A stretch of 64,000 nt of DNA, from positions 41,837,279-41,901,278 of the forward strand of contig CM034599.1 in NCBI GenBank assembly GCA_020091685.1, written 5' to 3'. Source of the DNA: Lutjanus erythropterus (Eukaryota; Chordata; Actinopteri; Lutjaniformes; Lutjanidae). The notes under the pieces are model-generated. The model saw only the letters and a list, made by a program, of their open reading frames with translations. It was not told the DNA's origin and ran no database searches. Below are positions 26,101 to 37,030 of this stretch, piece after piece. How positions within the stretch are numbered: position 1 is the stretch's first letter; every line of letters starts with the position of its first letter. Both the position numbers and the translations under genes were made by a program.

Positions 26101-29100
26101 TGAATAACATCTCCCTAATTCACAAAACCTAATCTAAAATCATATTTCTTTAGACATTTTAATTTTGGTGCCTCTAAGGAAAACAATTAGTTATATCTGA
26201 AAGTGAGTTCATGTTTGGATTTTACCACGAAAAGTCATGATCAGCTAACTGTAAATAAGATTTTTAAATGTTTTTACTGCTTAAAACAAACCACAGACTC
26301 AGTAGATCTGAGAGGATAGAGAAGGCTATTCCAAAGTTTAGGAGCCAGCACAGTCGTCTCTGGATTTAAAATCAGAACTGGGAACAGATAAAAAGCCTTA
26401 ATCAGATGAACAGAGTGGCTACAGAGGACTACATTTACAGTCCTCCATTTTATTTGAGTGTGTCTTGAATTTTTGAGTGTGAAATGTAGGCACTATACTA
26501 TGCAAGATGTTGAATATCCTCAGAATGAAAATAAGTATTACATGTACACTATATACTCATAACAATCTCACAATGGAATTTAGCTTACATTCCTCCTGTT
26601 CACACTGTACACCCATGACTGCAGCCCTCAGACTTGGAGAAAGCTCCAGAACTCTTCACTATTGTTAAGTTTGCAGATGAGCAGCAATGAGACTTCATAT
26701 TGGGAGGAAATCAACAATCTTGCAGAGTGGTGCACAGAAAATAACACACTGCTCAACATCAGCTCATTACTGAATTTTTAAAAAAGGAGGCAAAGACGCA
26801 CACTCCTGTCTACATCAGTTGAGCCAAAGTGGAGCAGGTGAATAGTTTTTGATTCCTGGGAATCAACACCACAGAGAACCTGTCATGGACATCACACATC
26901 TCCACCCTGGTAAAGAAGGTCCAGGAACAGTTGTATTTCCAAAGGAAATTTAAGAAGAAGAAGTTGAAATTCCTGTGCAAACTTCTTGTCAACCTCTACA
27001 GAGGAGCAACTGAAAGATTATTAACTGGAAACATCACAAACTGTCCAGAAGGTGAGGTGATACACCTACCCCAGCCATATCTAATCAGCCAATCACATGG
27101 CAGCAACCCAATGCCATGTAGACAGGTTATTTCAGTGACTCTGAACATGGCATGGTTGTTGGTGCCAGACAGGCTGGTCTGAGTATTTCAGAAACTGCTG
27201 ATCTACTGGGATTTTCACACACAACCATCTCTAGGGTTTACAGAGAAGTCTGAAGAAGAGAAAATATCCAGTGAGCAGCAGTTCTCTGGACAAAAATGCC
27301 TTGTTGATGACAGAGGTCACAGGAGAATGGACAGACTGGTTTGAGATGATACAAAGGCTACAGTTATTCAAATAACCAATCATTACAACCAAGGTATGCA
27401 GAAGACCATCTCTGAACACACAACATGCAGAACCTTGAAGCAGATGGACTACAGCAGCAGAAGACCACACTGGGTGCCACTTCTGTCAGCTCAGAACAGG
27501 AAACTGAGGCTACAATTCACACAAGCTCACCAAAACTGGACAATAGAAGATTGGAAAAACGTTGTCTGGTCTGATGAGTCTCAATTTCTGCTGTGACAAT
27601 CAGATGGTCAGAATTTGGCATAAACAACATGAAAGCATGGATCCATCCTGCCTTATATCAATGGTTCAGGCTGCTACTGGTGGTGTAATGGTGTGGAGGA
27701 TATTTTCTTGACACAGTTTGGGTCTCTTAGTACCAACTAAACATCATTTCAACACCACAGCCTACCTGAGTATTGTTGCTGACCATGTCTATCCCTTCAT
27801 TACCACAGTGTACCCATTTTCTGATGGCTACTTCCAGCAGGATAATGTGCCAAGTCACAAAACTCAAATCATCCCAAAGTGGTTTAAAGAACATGATAAT
27901 GAGTTCACTGTACTCCAATGGCCTCCACAGTCACCCGATCTCAATCCAATAGAGCATCTTTGGGATGTGGTGGAACGGGAGATTTGCATCATGGATGTGC
28001 AAATGGCAAATCTGCAGCAACTGTGTGTTGCTATCATGTCAATATGGACCAAAATCTCCGAGACACTTTTCCAGCACCTTGGAAGAATTAAGGCAGTTCT
28101 TAGGGCAAAAGGGGCCGGTGAGTGTTATTCAAATGTGTGTTTTTATGATTAACAAAGATTTACATCTAAATCTTGCTATACAACCCTGTTGTATAATGAT
28201 AAATAAATTGGTTCTGTATCTTATAAGTGATTCATAAGTGTCTGAAATCTCAATTTAGTGGTCACTATAGTGTGTATAATACGTAAGGAACAATGAATGA
28301 GTGAATAAGGGGGGACTTTCAGACAACTGTTATGAGCAAATTACAGTGATCAAATCAAGCTAACTCAGTTATCCGTATACAAAAACAAGCCCTGTGAGCT
28401 AAGTTGAAATGTTATGTTCAAAAGTTTTACATGTTTACATTATAGGCAATTCTTCTTCATTCATCATTCTTGATTCATTTAATGTTTTCAGATATTTCTC
28501 ATAAAATTTAGCAACTTTGAGGACTTTCTGTGTGTGGAGTTCTCTTATCAGCTGAAAAAAGTAGAACGTTTCTGTAAACAAAGACATGTCTCTTCATAGC
28601 ACTATTACACTTGTGTTTCCTTTAAAGCAGCAGTGAGTTCCTTACTGTTGTGGAGAAACCTGCTGTAGAATTCTAAAGCAAACAGACCAAGCCCTTATTT
28701 GAACAGCTTGCACTTCCACTTACCTTTTCTAGAGCTTTGGCCCTCTCCTCACTTTTCTGCAGCAGACTTTTAGTGTGACTCGTGGCTTTGTCCAGAATGG
28801 CCTGCACAAAGATGATGACATTTGATGTTTCAAGAGAGAAACATTGGAGCCCCCTATTAGACAACTAGGTTACAGGGACACACACAGATATGTGCTTCCT
28901 GTGCTGTCTCGGCACCCTTCTGATTATGGCTGAACTACAGTGAAGTGTAAGTGCAGTACTTCAGTATGTGTGAGCTGCTCTACCTTCCCTTGTAGAATCT
29001 TCAGAGCTTCATATTTGCCTTCAAGGTAACGATGTGCCACCTCCAACTCACAGCACAACACGTCTATTACCTGTTGATACAGCAGAAGCATCAGTTACAG

Positions 29101-32100
29101 TTTGCTGGGCTGGAGTCAAGTGGACAATATGTCAACTCCAGTTTATCTTTACTTCTCCCACCTCAGCTGCTTCCTGCAGTCTGTCTTTCAGCTCGTCTTT
29201 GGACAGTTCAACCACAGAGTCTGCTGATTCACAAACAGTGCATTCATGCATTAGACATCATAGAAACCTGTATGTGTGTGCTGTGTGAGTGTGTGTGTGG
29301 AACTTTAGACATTAAAAACAAGGAGACACTTGCAAAGTGGCATCTAAAAATCTTCAGAGTGCTGTCAGACAGTCAGCACTTGGGTTTGTGGTTAAACCTG
29401 CAACTGGAAAGTTAGCTGTTCACATTATTGTGTAGAACAGTTAATATGTGTGCCTCCTCCATTACTGTGTGTGTGGTGTTTTATGGTCGTGCTCTGATAA
29501 CTAAACTCTCACCTGAGCTGCTGCTGATTATTAATTTGATGAATATACAAATTAAAAAGTCATCATCACAATGAAACCAGAATGGAAAATAAAATCGGCA
29601 TTTAAGTGAAATATGTCTACAGATTCAACAACCAGGTTTGTTACAAAACACTTCAGTATGTACCATGATAACTGACCTTTTTAAGGCAGCCATATTGATA
29701 TGAAGTAGTGGGATACACACAGGTGTTAGAAATGATACTAACTAAGGTCCCAATCCATTTAGTTGCTAAATGGTTGCAGCTAGGACTTACCGGAGGTAGG
29801 CAACATTCATATAAGAGGCTGTTCGCCCTTTGGACTCAAGCTTGCCCCCAGCCTCTCCTCTTATCCTGCCTGCGATTCACCACCAGCCCTCACCTAACCC
29901 CGGCACTGTAAGACTCTTATGGCCGGTTTCACAGACGGGGTTTTGATCAGGGGTCAGCAACCTTTACTATCAAAACAGCCATTTTGGGCTGAATAGGAAC
30001 AAAAATAAGACTATTAAACTGTTAAATTCTCCAATTCCTGAGATTTTCCTTTCCTAGAGAGACACAAGACTAGCCACAAGTGAAGTTTAGAGAAACAGGC
30101 ACTGAGTTGTAGATGTCTAGAGTTGTAGCTGACCAAATATTAAAGCTTTTTTTTGTTTGTTTGTTTGTTTGGTGTATAGGCTATACATTTTTACAGTTGG
30201 AGAATTTAAGAATTACTTTAGGTCTACAACTGTGATAAGAAAAAAACAAGAGCTGTCATTCATTTCCATTTAATTCTTTGACAAAGCCACAGGGAGCCAC
30301 TAGAGAGGGGCAAAAGAGCTGCATGCAGCTCCAGAGCCGCAGTTTGCTGACCCCTGACCGCCTGCTAGTTAAACCAGGATATTTAAGTAGCTTTCATGAA
30401 TGTGGATTCAATTTGGGGACTATGGAGTCCAAAAGAGGAAATCTACATTCACCAAAAATAATGTCATTTATAAAACCATGCATACATCTGCCAGTGCATA
30501 ATTGGAACAACTTGGAATTGTCTGCAAATGCATGAGCCAAACACTGTGCATGTGCATGGTGAATCATGGCAACAACAGAGAGGAAGACCAGTATACCAGT
30601 ATATGATTTTTTATTCATGTTCTCCCCCTACTGTATGACAGATGGAGAATATTATTATAAACTACTCTGCTCTGCAGTTATTTAATGCTATTTGATGTAA
30701 TCTTTCTACAACCAATCATCATTTCATACAGTCCGGCTATTTCCTCCTTCTCCTGTGCTCTGGTGGTGAAGAACATGATGGTGTGAGAGTGCTAATGAAA
30801 TATTTAGCAGATTTTGATTTAAGATTTGGATTATATCTTTTCAAAGTGAAAGGTGCTTAGGGAATAGTTATGGGTCACTATAAGCAAAAGTACAATGGTG
30901 GTAACATGGACCACTAAGGAAAATTATTATCCAATCTGATTTCAATTCACCACCTCACCATCGCATTGCCAGTTTCCCAAGTCTCAAATAAATGTGTACG
31001 CATGGGTCAAATTTACATGAATATACAAACATTTCCATTTTTTTCTTTTTATAAATCCCAATTCATCCTTAGAAAGTGGCATAAGCACATTTAAAGACCT
31101 TTTTGTGCATACACAGTGTTTATAATTGAGGCCCCTGAAGTGAGGTAAGTAATTAATGGTGCTAAAAAAAAAAGCCAAAATGGAACAGAAAACTGGAGTG
31201 AATCCAGAGACAAGACAACAGCAGAGGCCAGAAGAATTCATTCAAAAAAACTTTAGTGAGGATGACAAATTTTACTGAAACAAATTGTGTCGAAACCATC
31301 AAGTTATTGAAAGTACAAACCATACTTGTCTGACTGGCCTCTGTAGTGCATGTTGGTTTTCATTTATATCAGGGCTGCCAAAAGTGGGTCTCGTATGCCA
31401 AAATTGGCTCATAATCAGGTTCAACTCGGCCCACCTGATGTTCCTAGCTACAAAAAAATGAGCAAGACAACATGTACAACAGCATGAATAAACACAACCT
31501 TACTTAGTACCATTGATAACACCTGTGTTTACACTATTTTATGTCAAAATAAATAAATAAATAAATAAATAAAAATTTGTCACACACTATAGCCTTTGAG
31601 AAGATTTTTTTCCTTGTAATAAGAACACATCATGATGGTTAGAAAACTTAGAAATAGCTAAAAACTAATTGTAAGTATATAGTGGAAATATAGTAGATGT
31701 TTTACTTCAGTGATATTGTGAAACCAGTGATTCACAAATGAATTAGTTCATTTCAATTTGTGGGAGGCTGCAGCTGTTACATTATGATCCTTTTACAAGA
31801 TTCACAGTATTTTCAATCTTTGTCATCTTCGGTAAACCAATTCATGCATGGAAGTATTTGTATTTATTAATTACAAACACAGCATTGCAGTTACACTTAA
31901 TTACATTTTTGTACAAAAAGACTTTCAAAATGTCTTTACAACAATGTAAATCACATCTCAGTTGCAACAAGATAACTACACTGACCGTACAGAGTTATCA
32001 TTCATGACAAACTCACATTTTTTAGGTGCTGCTGTTGGCATGTGAACTTTATTTTGTTCGAGCCAGAAAGTTTGTTCTCAAACCAATAACAGGACACTAT

Positions 32101-35100
32101 AAAATATTATAGGAAGTCATGTAGGAAGCTCATACACATAACATGCACCACCAGCTGCACACTGGAAATCTATCAACAGTGGTCAGTGAAAACTTCCTTC
32201 AAAACTCTCTGACTTTTCACATATACCAGCAGATGCATCAACTGTTCAAGATTTTCCCAACTACTGTCGCCTGAGTGCTTGATCTTGGTGGGAACTACTG
32301 AGTCTCTGTAAATAATATTCTAAAGAGTGTGGTCTGACCTGCACTATGAAAAGTGCCCTGAGATAACTTCTATGATTTGGTGCTTTATAAATAAAAATTA
32401 CTGTTATCAGTCAGTCAGCAACATATACATTATAAGGCCAAAAGTCAGTGGACACCTGATCATCATTCCTATATGGGTTTATTGGACATTCCTTTCTAAA
32501 ACCATAGTATTAATATAATATATAAATAGAGATGGACCCCTTTTGTGACTACAATAGTTCCCAGTCCTCTGGGAAGGCTTTACATATGATTTTGTGTGTC
32601 TGTGGTAATTTTGTGCCATTGTAGCCAAAAGACCATTTGTGAGGTCTGGCCCTGATGTTAGACGAGAAGGACTGGCTCACAATCTGTGTTCTAATGTCTT
32701 CCAAATGATGTTCAGTGGGGTTGAGGACAGGACTTGGTACAGGTGAAGGGAGTACCTCAAGTTTGTCTAACCATGTCCTAATGGACCTCACTTTGAGCAC
32801 AGGGATACAGATGTACTGGGACAGAAAAAGGCCTTCCCCTAACTGTTGCCATGAAGATGGAAGTGACCAGTTGGTTAAAATGTTTGTATTCTCTGGCACT
32901 ATTAATTCAATGTTCTCCTGGCATCCACCAAACCCTGATTTGTCACTCAGACTGGCAGTTAATGAAGTGTGGTTTATCACTCCAGACAGCACATTTCATG
33001 AAGCTCCTGACCAACATTTTGTGTACTGATGTTGCTTCCAGAGGCACTTTAGAATTCTGTAGTGAATGATGCATCTTCAAGGCAACTTATGTGTGACACA
33101 CTGTAGCACTTGTTGGCCCTGCTCCATGAGTTTGCATGATCTATCCTTTAATAGCCGAGTTGTTGTTCTCCTGGCACTTACAGGTGACCATGGCAGATCT
33201 GGGAGGGCAGAAATTTAACAAACTGACTTCCTATGACAGCGCCACATTTCAAGTCCCTTAACACATTCTAAATTATGTGTCTATAAAGATTGTTAAGACC
33301 CTTAGCTCGTGGTGGCAAAAGGGAAGGAACATAAACCAGTTGTAATTGGTACAGTAAAGTTATTAATCTACACCAGCAATTAAATTGACAATTAACACAA
33401 ATGAGAGAAATTAAGCTGAACAGCCGACAGGGCCGATGGGTGCTGCTCAGCTCAATGAAAGAAATATAACAAAAGGAGAGCTCCCAGAGTTGGAGCTTAC
33501 AACTATCTAAGGAAACTAAATAAGCTAAAAATAAGGATGCGAAAAAGAAACACCTATAGCAACCTACCTTATTAAGGTTTTAAAACATAAATACAAAGAG
33601 CCAGCACCCCTGTGCCTAGTGTAATCTAATACAATACTAAACAACCTAACAAGTGTGTGACAACTTTTACACACTTGCAACGAGTACCTCATACAATAGA
33701 GCTTAACACTCTAACAACAACGACAAGAGGCACATGTGGCATGCTGTCTATAGTAGAGGCAGCCGCCATGACTGACACACTCACTGAGCTTATATATGTC
33801 AACTTCTGGCCGCACTCCCGTGATTGGAGGATGGATGAACGAAGAGCACCAATCAGCAAGTCGAACAACACAGGAGTGGGTGGCGAAGGGTAACGCCCCT
33901 CATAGTTGGAAGCCAATCACGGGTCGGATTTTACACACTGCAATATACAAGTAAAGAACTACACGGCAAAGGGTTAGAGGTTAGACACGGTGGGCGGTGG
34001 CCGTAACAAAGGTTTCATGACTATATGCTGGATTTTATCCACCTTTCAGCAATTGCTATGGCTGAAACACCTGGACTCAATAATTAGTAAGGGTGTCCAC
34101 TGACTTTTTTCCACTGGCTTAAAGACATGGTTTGGATATGGCTGTGCATGTAAATACAGCAGCCTGAAGCTCCTTCAAATTTAGCTACTTTTATCTTTTC
34201 CTCTTTATTTGGGCTTCATTGCTGAATCACACATGATGGCACAAACGCACAGGCCAGCACTGGAAAAGGAAGTGTGGAGTTTGGATTAAAGAACAGTGCG
34301 CCCTGAGATGATCAACAAACACAGCACACAGCATCTTTCAACACCCAGCCAGATCAACTGAACACACTGCCACAGACTACCAAGAAGAGCAGTGACTTAC
34401 TCCGAGGCTGCTCCTGGATAATGTCCAGTCACAAAAGTGAAACAGACAAAATGGGACTCAGGATGGCAAAGTGTCCAAGCTGCTGCATTTTATTCTGAAT
34501 TTAATTATTTGTATTGCATGTGTGTGTAGCATGAAGGAACTACAGCTCCCAGAGGCCACACACAGCCCAATGTGGTCTGAAGTGGGCCGAACCAGTAAAA
34601 TCAAAGCATAATCTATCGATTATTCTGCAGATTAATTGAGTAATCAGATAAGAAATATTGCGTGTTCTGCATTTTTTTTCTATTACATTACTTTTGCTTT
34701 ATTTAAGAACAATGGTAATATACAAAAGAGAAGATAAGACAGGTCTATTAAATGAACTATAAATTACTAAAGTAAAAATACTCAGTAAAGTAACTTTACT
34801 TTTACTGTTTTTAGTTTACTTTTTACTTCTTCTTTTTTTTTCAAGTACAAAGGTAAAAGTAAAGGTAGTAATGTCTGCAGAAACCACAAACAGAAGATGG
34901 AACTAACTCTTTTAACTGAAACAGTCACCAGAATGTTTTGTTAACATGTTAAAATCACAACATTTTTCTTCTGGAGCAGGACAGACGCTCCCAGACCCCC
35001 AGAGGACAGGGGACTGGTTTACCAACATGACACCTTTTTCTCATCTTATGAGTTTGCAGGTCTGTATTTAGTAATAAAAAAAATAATGATAAGAATACCA

Positions 35101-36934
35101 TTAAAGTACAACAACAGCAATAAAAATGCTGATTTTTCAAAAAAGGAAACAATAACATGCAAGATTTTTAAATTGTAATTAGGTATTTATACATTGTGGT
35201 ATTAGTGTTTTTACTTAAGTAAAGGATGTGAGTATTTTTTCCATCACAGCAGGTCAGTGATCAGTGTTTCAGTGACTCTCTGTGGATCAGTGAATAGTGT
35301 TTTATTTATGGCGGCCCACCACATTAAAAACATTGACACCATGACATGATTTTCTATTTTTGGAGCTGTGCACCTTTTTCGGTCGTGTCTAGAAGGTAAC
35401 TCTTTATTTGCACAACTCTCGCGAGATTTGTGTTCGTTATTTCTACTAAAATAAGGGGCCGGACTGGACCCTCTGGTGGGCCAGTTTTGGCCCGTGGGCC
35501 GGACGTTTGACACCCCTGACCTAGATACTTTGATAATGTGTTAGCATTTCACATTCAGCAGACACAGAGCAACACAGGCATCATTTGGAGAGGTGATTGT
35601 GTCCACCTGATGAATTTAAGTCCAATATTCACTCGCTTTTTTCTCTGGTTTGGTCTCTTCTATATATCAGACAGTTAGATATTGATAGATCTCTGACTCT
35701 AGATGCCCCACACTACTCTTCTAGATGCCCCACAATGTTAATTGTCTCTAATTCTGTCTGTATTACAGCCCAAGACCTGTGCCTGAACCAAACAGGACCT
35801 AACAGGTTTGGGTCGGGTCGGGCCTTATTTCTCACATATTTCACAGTCTCTTGCTGTACTATATTTATTTACTTTCATTTTTCTCCCCAATTTAGTCATT
35901 GCCAATTACAATTCTCTGCATGTATTGTCCCTGTCACTGAAAACTCCTACTGTTGGGTGTATAGAGGGGTGCTTGTTAAGAAAGATGTTGGGCTGTAATC
36001 AGGTTCGGGCTGAAATATACTAATGAGGGTCAGGTTCAGGTCCATTTCAGACAGAACTTTGTTGGCATCTGACCTTGACAGGCCCAGCTTTTCAGGCTCA
36101 ATTAAAGCACTAGTCTGTATGCTGTTTGGTGCTCAGCAGGAGGCATAATGTGGGTTTTTAGAGCTTTTCCCATTGAAAACAGCTGCAGCTGCTGAAGACT
36201 GAACCAGGACTATGATTGAAAAGTAGCAAAAAGGCTCTGCAGAACTGATGAGTTATTATGAGCAATCCCTTTCACATTACACAGAGCCAATTCACCCAAC
36301 ATGCAGCATGAGGATTGGATATAAGACTTTTATATAAATTATCTCATCAGACAAAAACCCTCCTTATGGGTTCATATTTTTAAGTATTTGAATTTACATG
36401 TCTCAAAATTAGTAAGTAACTACAGTATAGAAACAACAGTGCTCAGAGCATCCTTCCTATTTCCTCACTAACTATACTAAAATGCCCCAAAAAATCTACA
36501 ACTTCAGAGTTTTGTGTATTCCTTCATTAAAAAATGTTTATTTTGATTTATGTGAAATGAGAGATGAAGTGATCTCTGCTATTTCAAATAAATTTGATTA
36601 AAATGTGAGAACTGAGTGCTCTTTCCTGTATGATTTGATCTTGTTTAGCTCCTTTGTTACAGTAAAGGGTCAGTAGACAGACGTTCTTACCAGAGTGTGA
36701 CAGCTTCCAGCGGGCTCTCCGCTGTGCCTCTGCAGTTTTCAGTCCAGGGATGCAGGCTGCTTCTCCTGTGTGGCTGCTGCGCCTCAGCTGCCCTTCTCTG
36801 GGCAGAAGGCTCTCTGCGACACCTGCAAAACTTTGGCTCTTCATCCTTGTGGAGCTGGGTGCTGCTCTGACTCCCATTCCATCCCCCAGGTCTCCATCCA
36901 CCATGTCATCTTCCACGCTGCTGACCTCCTGCAT
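17216..36934 (-). CDS. ccdc125: CCDC125 coiled-coil domain protein, complete (11 coding exons)
   Basis: Human CCDC125 (Kenae) is a cytoplasmic coiled-coil protein linked in the literature to cell motility and Rho-family GTPase regulation; its biochemistry is poorly known. Exons in transcript order: 36934-36691, 29220-29162, 29070-28984, 28801-28724, 25505-25420, 25338-25256, 25011-24899, 23494-23390, 22437-22287, 21051-20933, 17563-17216. They sum to 1,473 nt, or 490 residues plus stop; the human protein is about 511. Recognition rests on [15 protein letters not shown] (about residues 7-21), [56 protein letters not shown] and [18 protein letters not shown]. Residues about 85-250 and 270-330 look coiled-coil. 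I chose ATG 36932-36934 because the predicted upstream exon has no ATG and the acceptor falls directly before it. One intron is GC-AG. All other junctions are GT-AG and in phase. Confidence 0.95.
18360..18835 (+). mobile_element. LINE reverse-transcriptase C-terminal fragment
   Basis: Broken frames read [20 protein letters not shown] and [20 protein letters not shown], matching the post-RT region of CR1/L2/Rex1-type LINEs. It shares DNA sequence with the 26.57-27.03 kb fragment (CAGCTGTATTTCTAAGGGAA). Degenerate. Confidence 0.7.
19090..19360 (+). repeat. Interspersed repeat with CCGT-rich core
   Basis: It begins TTATGCCTCCGCCCACCGAA and has a CCGTGCGTCCGTCTGTCCGT tract. I remember this pattern as a dispersed fish repeat; the class is uncertain. 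Confidence 0.5.
20933..21051 (-). CDS. ccdc125: ccdc125 exon (residues 336-375)
   Basis: 119 bp, encoding [20 protein letters not shown] and [15 protein letters not shown]. The acceptor is TTTCCTTCCAG and the donor is CTG|GTTAGT. Confidence 0.9.
21052..22286 (-). other. ccdc125: ccdc125 intron with GC donor
   Basis: 1.2 kb, GC-AG. It contains the inverted-repeat MITE at 21,552-21,814. Nothing else seen. Confidence 0.7.
21552..21814. mobile_element. Short Tc1-type MITE
   Basis: TA-flanked ends CAGTATCTCACAAAGGTGAG and CTCACTTTTGTGAGATACTG are inverted repeats. The termini are almost the same as the 42.0 kb element and closely related to the Tc1 at 58.56 kb. 263 bp, non-coding. Confidence 0.8.
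22287..22437 (-). CDS. ccdc125: ccdc125 exon with GC donor (residues 286-336)
   Basis: 151 bp, encoding [19 protein letters not shown] then [19 protein letters not shown]. It ends GAAG|GCAAGT. The GC donor is supported because only this end gives phase 1 and joins correctly to GLNRSPLIS in the next exon. Confidence 0.9.
22438..23389 (-). other. ccdc125: ccdc125 intron
   Basis: 0.95 kb, holding a TAA microsatellite. A segment at about 22,678-22,730 resembles 28,178-28,230 (ATACAACCCTGT...GATAAATAAAT). Confidence 0.6.
23102..23162 (+). repeat. (TAA)n microsatellite
   Basis: About 20 perfect TAA units. Confidence 0.95.
23390..23494 (-). CDS. ccdc125: ccdc125 exon with cysteine cluster (residues 251-285)
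   Basis: 105 bp, encoding [20 protein letters not shown] then [15 protein letters not shown]. The CxC-x6-CxC arrangement interrupts the coiled coil. Human CCDC125, as I remember it, has a similar CxC...CxC at this place. Confidence 0.93.
23495..24898 (-). other. ccdc125: ccdc125 intron
   Basis: 1.4 kb AT-rich. It holds an hAT MITE end at 24,495-24,547 and a (CT)n run at about 24,851-24,869 next to the donor. Confidence 0.6.
24495..24547 (+). mobile_element. hAT MITE right-end fragment
   Basis: GCCGCTGGAGAGGAGCTAAA and CACAGTTTGCAGATCCCC match the right end of the element at 29,948-30,356. Confidence 0.6.
24899..25011 (-). CDS. ccdc125: ccdc125 exon (residues 213-250)
   Basis: 113 bp, encoding [19 protein letters not shown] and a less conserved tail ending SVLE. 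The donor GAG|GTGAGAG sits beside a (CT)n microsatellite. Confidence 0.9.
25256..25338 (-). CDS. ccdc125: ccdc125 exon (residues 185-213)
   Basis: 83 bp, encoding [20 protein letters not shown] then QLQAENS. Heptad-rich. The acceptor is TTCTAATCAG after a TTG-repeat pyrimidine tract; the donor is TCTG|GTAAAT. Confidence 0.92.
25420..25505 (-). CDS. ccdc125: ccdc125 exon (residues 157-185)
   Basis: 86 bp, encoding [18 protein letters not shown] then [10 protein letters not shown] and a split Arg codon. It contains the first in-frame Met after exon 1 of the coding region (about residue 169). Confidence 0.93.
26570..27030 (+). mobile_element. LINE reverse-transcriptase C-terminal fragment
   Basis: Broken frames read [48 protein letters not shown] and [16 protein letters not shown], the region just after the catalytic core in CR1/L2/Rex1-type LINEs. 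It ends where the Tc1 copy begins. Confidence 0.75.
27040..28128 (+). mobile_element. Tc1/mariner element, DD36E-type transposase, inactive
   Basis: The HTH region reads [20 protein letters not shown] then [12 protein letters not shown]. Catalytic blocks are WSDES (first Asp), [10 protein letters not shown] (second Asp) and [12 protein letters not shown] (Glu), with 36 residues between the last two. Stops at about 27,594 and nearby plus frameshifts break it. The right end GGCCGGTGAGTG looks like the terminal repeat; the left terminal repeat is lost. Confidence 0.85.
28724..28801 (-). CDS. ccdc125: ccdc125 exon (residues 131-156)
   Basis: 78 bp, encoding [20 protein letters not shown] then AKALEK. 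The donor is AAAAG|GTAAGTGG, close to consensus. Confidence 0.94.
28984..29070 (-). CDS. ccdc125: ccdc125 exon (residues 102-130)
   Basis: 87 bp, encoding [20 protein letters not shown] then EALKILQGK. The coiled coil continues. The donor is AAG|GTAGAGC. Confidence 0.92.
29162..29220 (-). CDS. ccdc125: ccdc125 exon (residues 82-101)
   Basis: 59 bp, encoding [20 protein letters not shown], the start of the heptad-rich region. The acceptor is AATCAGCAG and the donor is GAG|GTGGGAG. A 7.5 kb repeat-filled intron precedes it. Confidence 0.9.
29948..30356. mobile_element. Non-autonomous hAT element
   Basis: Ends CAGGGGTCAGCAACC and TTTGCTGACCCCTG are inverted repeats of the well-known hAT type. 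409 bp, non-coding. An 8-bp target duplication is not evident. Confidence 0.75.
31546..31574 (+). repeat. (AAAT)n microsatellite
   Basis: About seven AAAT units. Confidence 0.9.
32431..34117 (-). mobile_element. Tc1-like element remnant carrying a solo LTR
   Basis: Inverted ends GGCCAAAAGTCAGTGGACACC and GGTGTCCACTGACTTTTTTCC mark the element. The minus strand in the left half reads [19 protein letters not shown], a decayed version of the Tc1 [12 protein letters not shown] catalytic block. The solo LTR at 33,291-34,008 splits it. Confidence 0.65.
33291..34008 (-). mobile_element. Solo LTR with promoter-like motifs, sense to ccdc125
   Basis: 718 bp with TGTTA...TAACA ends, flanked by AAGAT and AAGGT, a 5-bp target duplication with one mismatch. 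On the minus strand a CCAAT box (revcomp of 33823-33827) lies about 30 bp upstream of ATATATAAG (33790-33798). This order favours a minus-strand LTR. No internal retroelement genes are present. Confidence 0.7.
35440..35520. mobile_element. hAT-like right terminus
   Basis: CGTGGGCCGGACGTTTGACA followed by CCCCTG is a familiar hAT terminus. A possible partner left end (CAGGGCTGCCAAAAGTGG) lies at 31,373, so the two may bound one large disrupted element. Confidence 0.5.
36691..36934 (-). CDS. ccdc125: ccdc125 first coding exon (residues 1-81)
   Basis: 244 bp. It carries the conserved acidic N-terminal motif [14 protein letters not shown] followed by a Ser/Arg-rich, probably disordered stretch. 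The polypyrimidine tract before the acceptor (CCTGGTGCAG) is weak, so the start could lie slightly differently. The donor is TCTG|GTAAGAA. Confidence 0.88.
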
Positions 36935-36994
36935 CTGCACCAGGTCAAACCTTACATTACATTCACCACAGGGTGGTTTTGATATGGTTGACTC

Positions 36995-37030
<36 letters not shown>

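Larger units (their letters stand above)
25506..28723 (-). other. ccdc125: ccdc125 intron with LINE and Tc1 remnants
   Basis: 3.2 kb. A diverged unclassified repeat lies at about 26.14-26.53 kb, then a LINE fragment, then a Tc1 copy. No exon recognised. Confidence 0.6.
29221..36690 (-). other. ccdc125: Largest ccdc125 intron, repeat-filled
   Basis: 7.5 kb. It contains an hAT MITE (29.95-30.36 kb), hAT-like ends at 31.37 and 35.45 kb, a Tc1-type element with an inserted solo LTR (32.43-34.12 kb), and a diverged ACTTTTACTT-rich repeat at about 34.75-35.24 kb. No coding exon recognised. Confidence 0.6.

Noticed and set aside
33657-33916. Open frames on both strands within the second solo LTR
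   Set aside because: LTRs are non-coding; the frames show no motif and overlap the promoter-like signals.
34385-34425. Strong donor-like CGGA|GTAAGT on the minus strand in the large ccdc125 intron
   Set aside because: The nearest acceptor gives a 13-bp exon that breaks the phase, and the coding exons on either side already join correctly.
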